Below, in pieces: positions 23,668 through 24,140 of a stretch of DNA of 24,140 nt. Within the stretch, counting starts at the first letter, position 1. Each line of letters opens with the position of its first letter. A program made the translations under genes and the position numbers. The DNA lies in contig JBPCVQ010000240.1 in the NCBI GenBank assembly GCA_051010395.1, positions 1-24,140 of the forward strand, given 5' to 3'. The notes beneath the pieces were generated by a model. That model did not search any database. It was not told where the DNA came from and was given only the letters and a program-made list of their open reading frames with translations. Origin of the DNA: JANQPX01 sp051010395. GTDB taxonomy: Bacteria; Pseudomonadota; Alphaproteobacteria; Geminicoccales; Geminicoccaceae.

Positions 23668-23991
23668 TGCAGCCTCGACCTTAGTCTGATGTCGACCGCA
23701 TGAATCCTGACCGATTCCATCGATCTATTGCCAGTCTTCACCTTTTCTTAACGCGTGTCGGCTAAAAAAGATGTCTCTCTGGTCCATGCGATCGTCGGAG
23801 TCTGTACCTGGCCCAACCTCTTCTGCGGGCGGGCGGATTCCCAGGATCGCATGGACCCGATGGCAATCATACCTGGCAAACCCTTAAGAATTGTTGCCGG
23901 CGGCTGGATCTGAAATCCTGGGAGAACCTGCGCAGTTTCAAGAGCCATCGATGAAAACTTACGACGGCCACTATGAGCTTGTTCAGGCGGC
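23668..23991. other. 324-nt intergenic stretch holding repeat copy 2
   Basis: Lies between the SUMF1-type gene and the converging ABC ATPase gene. Besides the palindromic repeat (23781-23857) it has no supported gene. A minus-strand open frame passing through it is out of phase with the real ATPase frame. No clear terminator with a T run was found. Confidence 0.6.
23781..23857 (+). repeat. Intergenic palindromic repeat, copy 2
   Basis: About 77 bp. Arms at 23781-23804 and 23834-23857 are inverted repeats matching at 20 of 24 positions. It aligns with copy 1 in the opposite orientation: the GGTCCATGCGATC end, the CTCTTC-GGGCG centre and the GGATTCCCAGGATCGC end are shared. With copy 1 it brackets the SUMF1-type gene. 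No target-site duplication was evident. Confidence 0.8.
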
Positions 23992-24140
23992 CTATGCACG
24001 GGCGAAGGCTTGACCATTTTGGTCGAACAGGTAGCAGGTCTCTGAGCGGATGCCGACGGGGACGGTCTCGTCGACCGTGATCTTGGCGTCGCCCTCCGTC
24101 TTGATGACCAGAGGTTCGCTGCTGCCGCGATCAAGATAAG
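23992..24140 (-). CDS. ABC transporter ATP-binding protein, C-terminal fragment (sugar-type, TOBE domain)
   Basis: The last 49 codons of a minus-strand gene running off the window. The fragment ends PVGIRSETCYLFDQNGQAFARA and is preceded by a short strand-rich part (VIKTEGDAKITVDETV). This matches the end of the TOBE domain in MalK/UgpC-type ATPases, where the R-x-E-x-C-x-LFD-x-x-G-x-AF pattern is characteristic. The nucleotide-binding domain lies beyond the window, so neither the ATPase motifs nor the transported sugar can be judged. It converges with the SUMF1-type gene. Confidence 0.75.
   Translation of the reverse strand, partial: YLDRGSSEPLVIKTEGDAKITVDETVPVGIRSETCYLFDQNGQAFARA

Noticed and set aside
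23748..24134. 128-codon minus-strand frame at the window end
   Set aside because: It is out of phase with the convincing ABC ATPase C-terminus and runs through repeat copy 2.

Overview
The window is GC-rich and gene-dense, and its gene content and order point to an alphaproteobacterium. The markers are addB-addA-trxA, then aroA-cmk-rpsA-ihfB-(LapA)-pyrF-trpF-trpB-trpA-accD-folC, an FYDLN-acid zinc-ribbon gene divergent from aroA, and tRNA-Ala(GGC) beside it. Family or genus cannot be fixed from the sequence alone.

Layout. (1) 1-4005, plus strand: the end of addB overlapping a complete addA, the two subunits of the double-strand-break repair helicase-nuclease. (2) 4129-4449: trxA, followed by a terminator-like hairpin. 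(3) 4638-6380: an exported YcbB-type L,D-transpeptidase. (4) 6408-12930, minus strand: a tightly packed run read as pyrF-trpF-trpB-trpA-accD-folC-yqgE. Several stop/start overlaps occur in it, and a good sigma70-like promoter lies just upstream of pyrF. The run joins pyrimidine, tryptophan, fatty-acid and folate synthesis; its last gene is a YqgE protein with an unexpected signal peptide. (5) 13073-17871, minus strand: aroA, cmk, rpsA, ihfB and a LapA-type membrane protein. (6) 18033-18613, plus strand: the FYDLN-acid protein, two hairpins and tRNA-Ala.

From about 18614 to 23991 the character changes to an accessory-looking region. Coding density falls and a 140-nt stretch has only 24% GC (counted). 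The genes encode membrane or exported proteins of unknown role: a minus-strand polytopic membrane protein, a small exported protein, an exported predicted seven-bladed Asp-box beta-propeller with a helical C-terminal part, a small membrane protein whose start is unclear, and an exported SUMF1/FGE-fold protein. The SUMF1 gene lies between two inverted copies of an imperfect palindromic repeat of about 78 bp. The window ends in the C-terminus of a minus-strand sugar-type ABC transporter ATPase.

The core genes are ordinary. The best candidates for something undescribed are the envelope gene group with its flanking repeats, and the exported YqgE. No CRISPR array, transposase, integrase or recognised defence system was seen.
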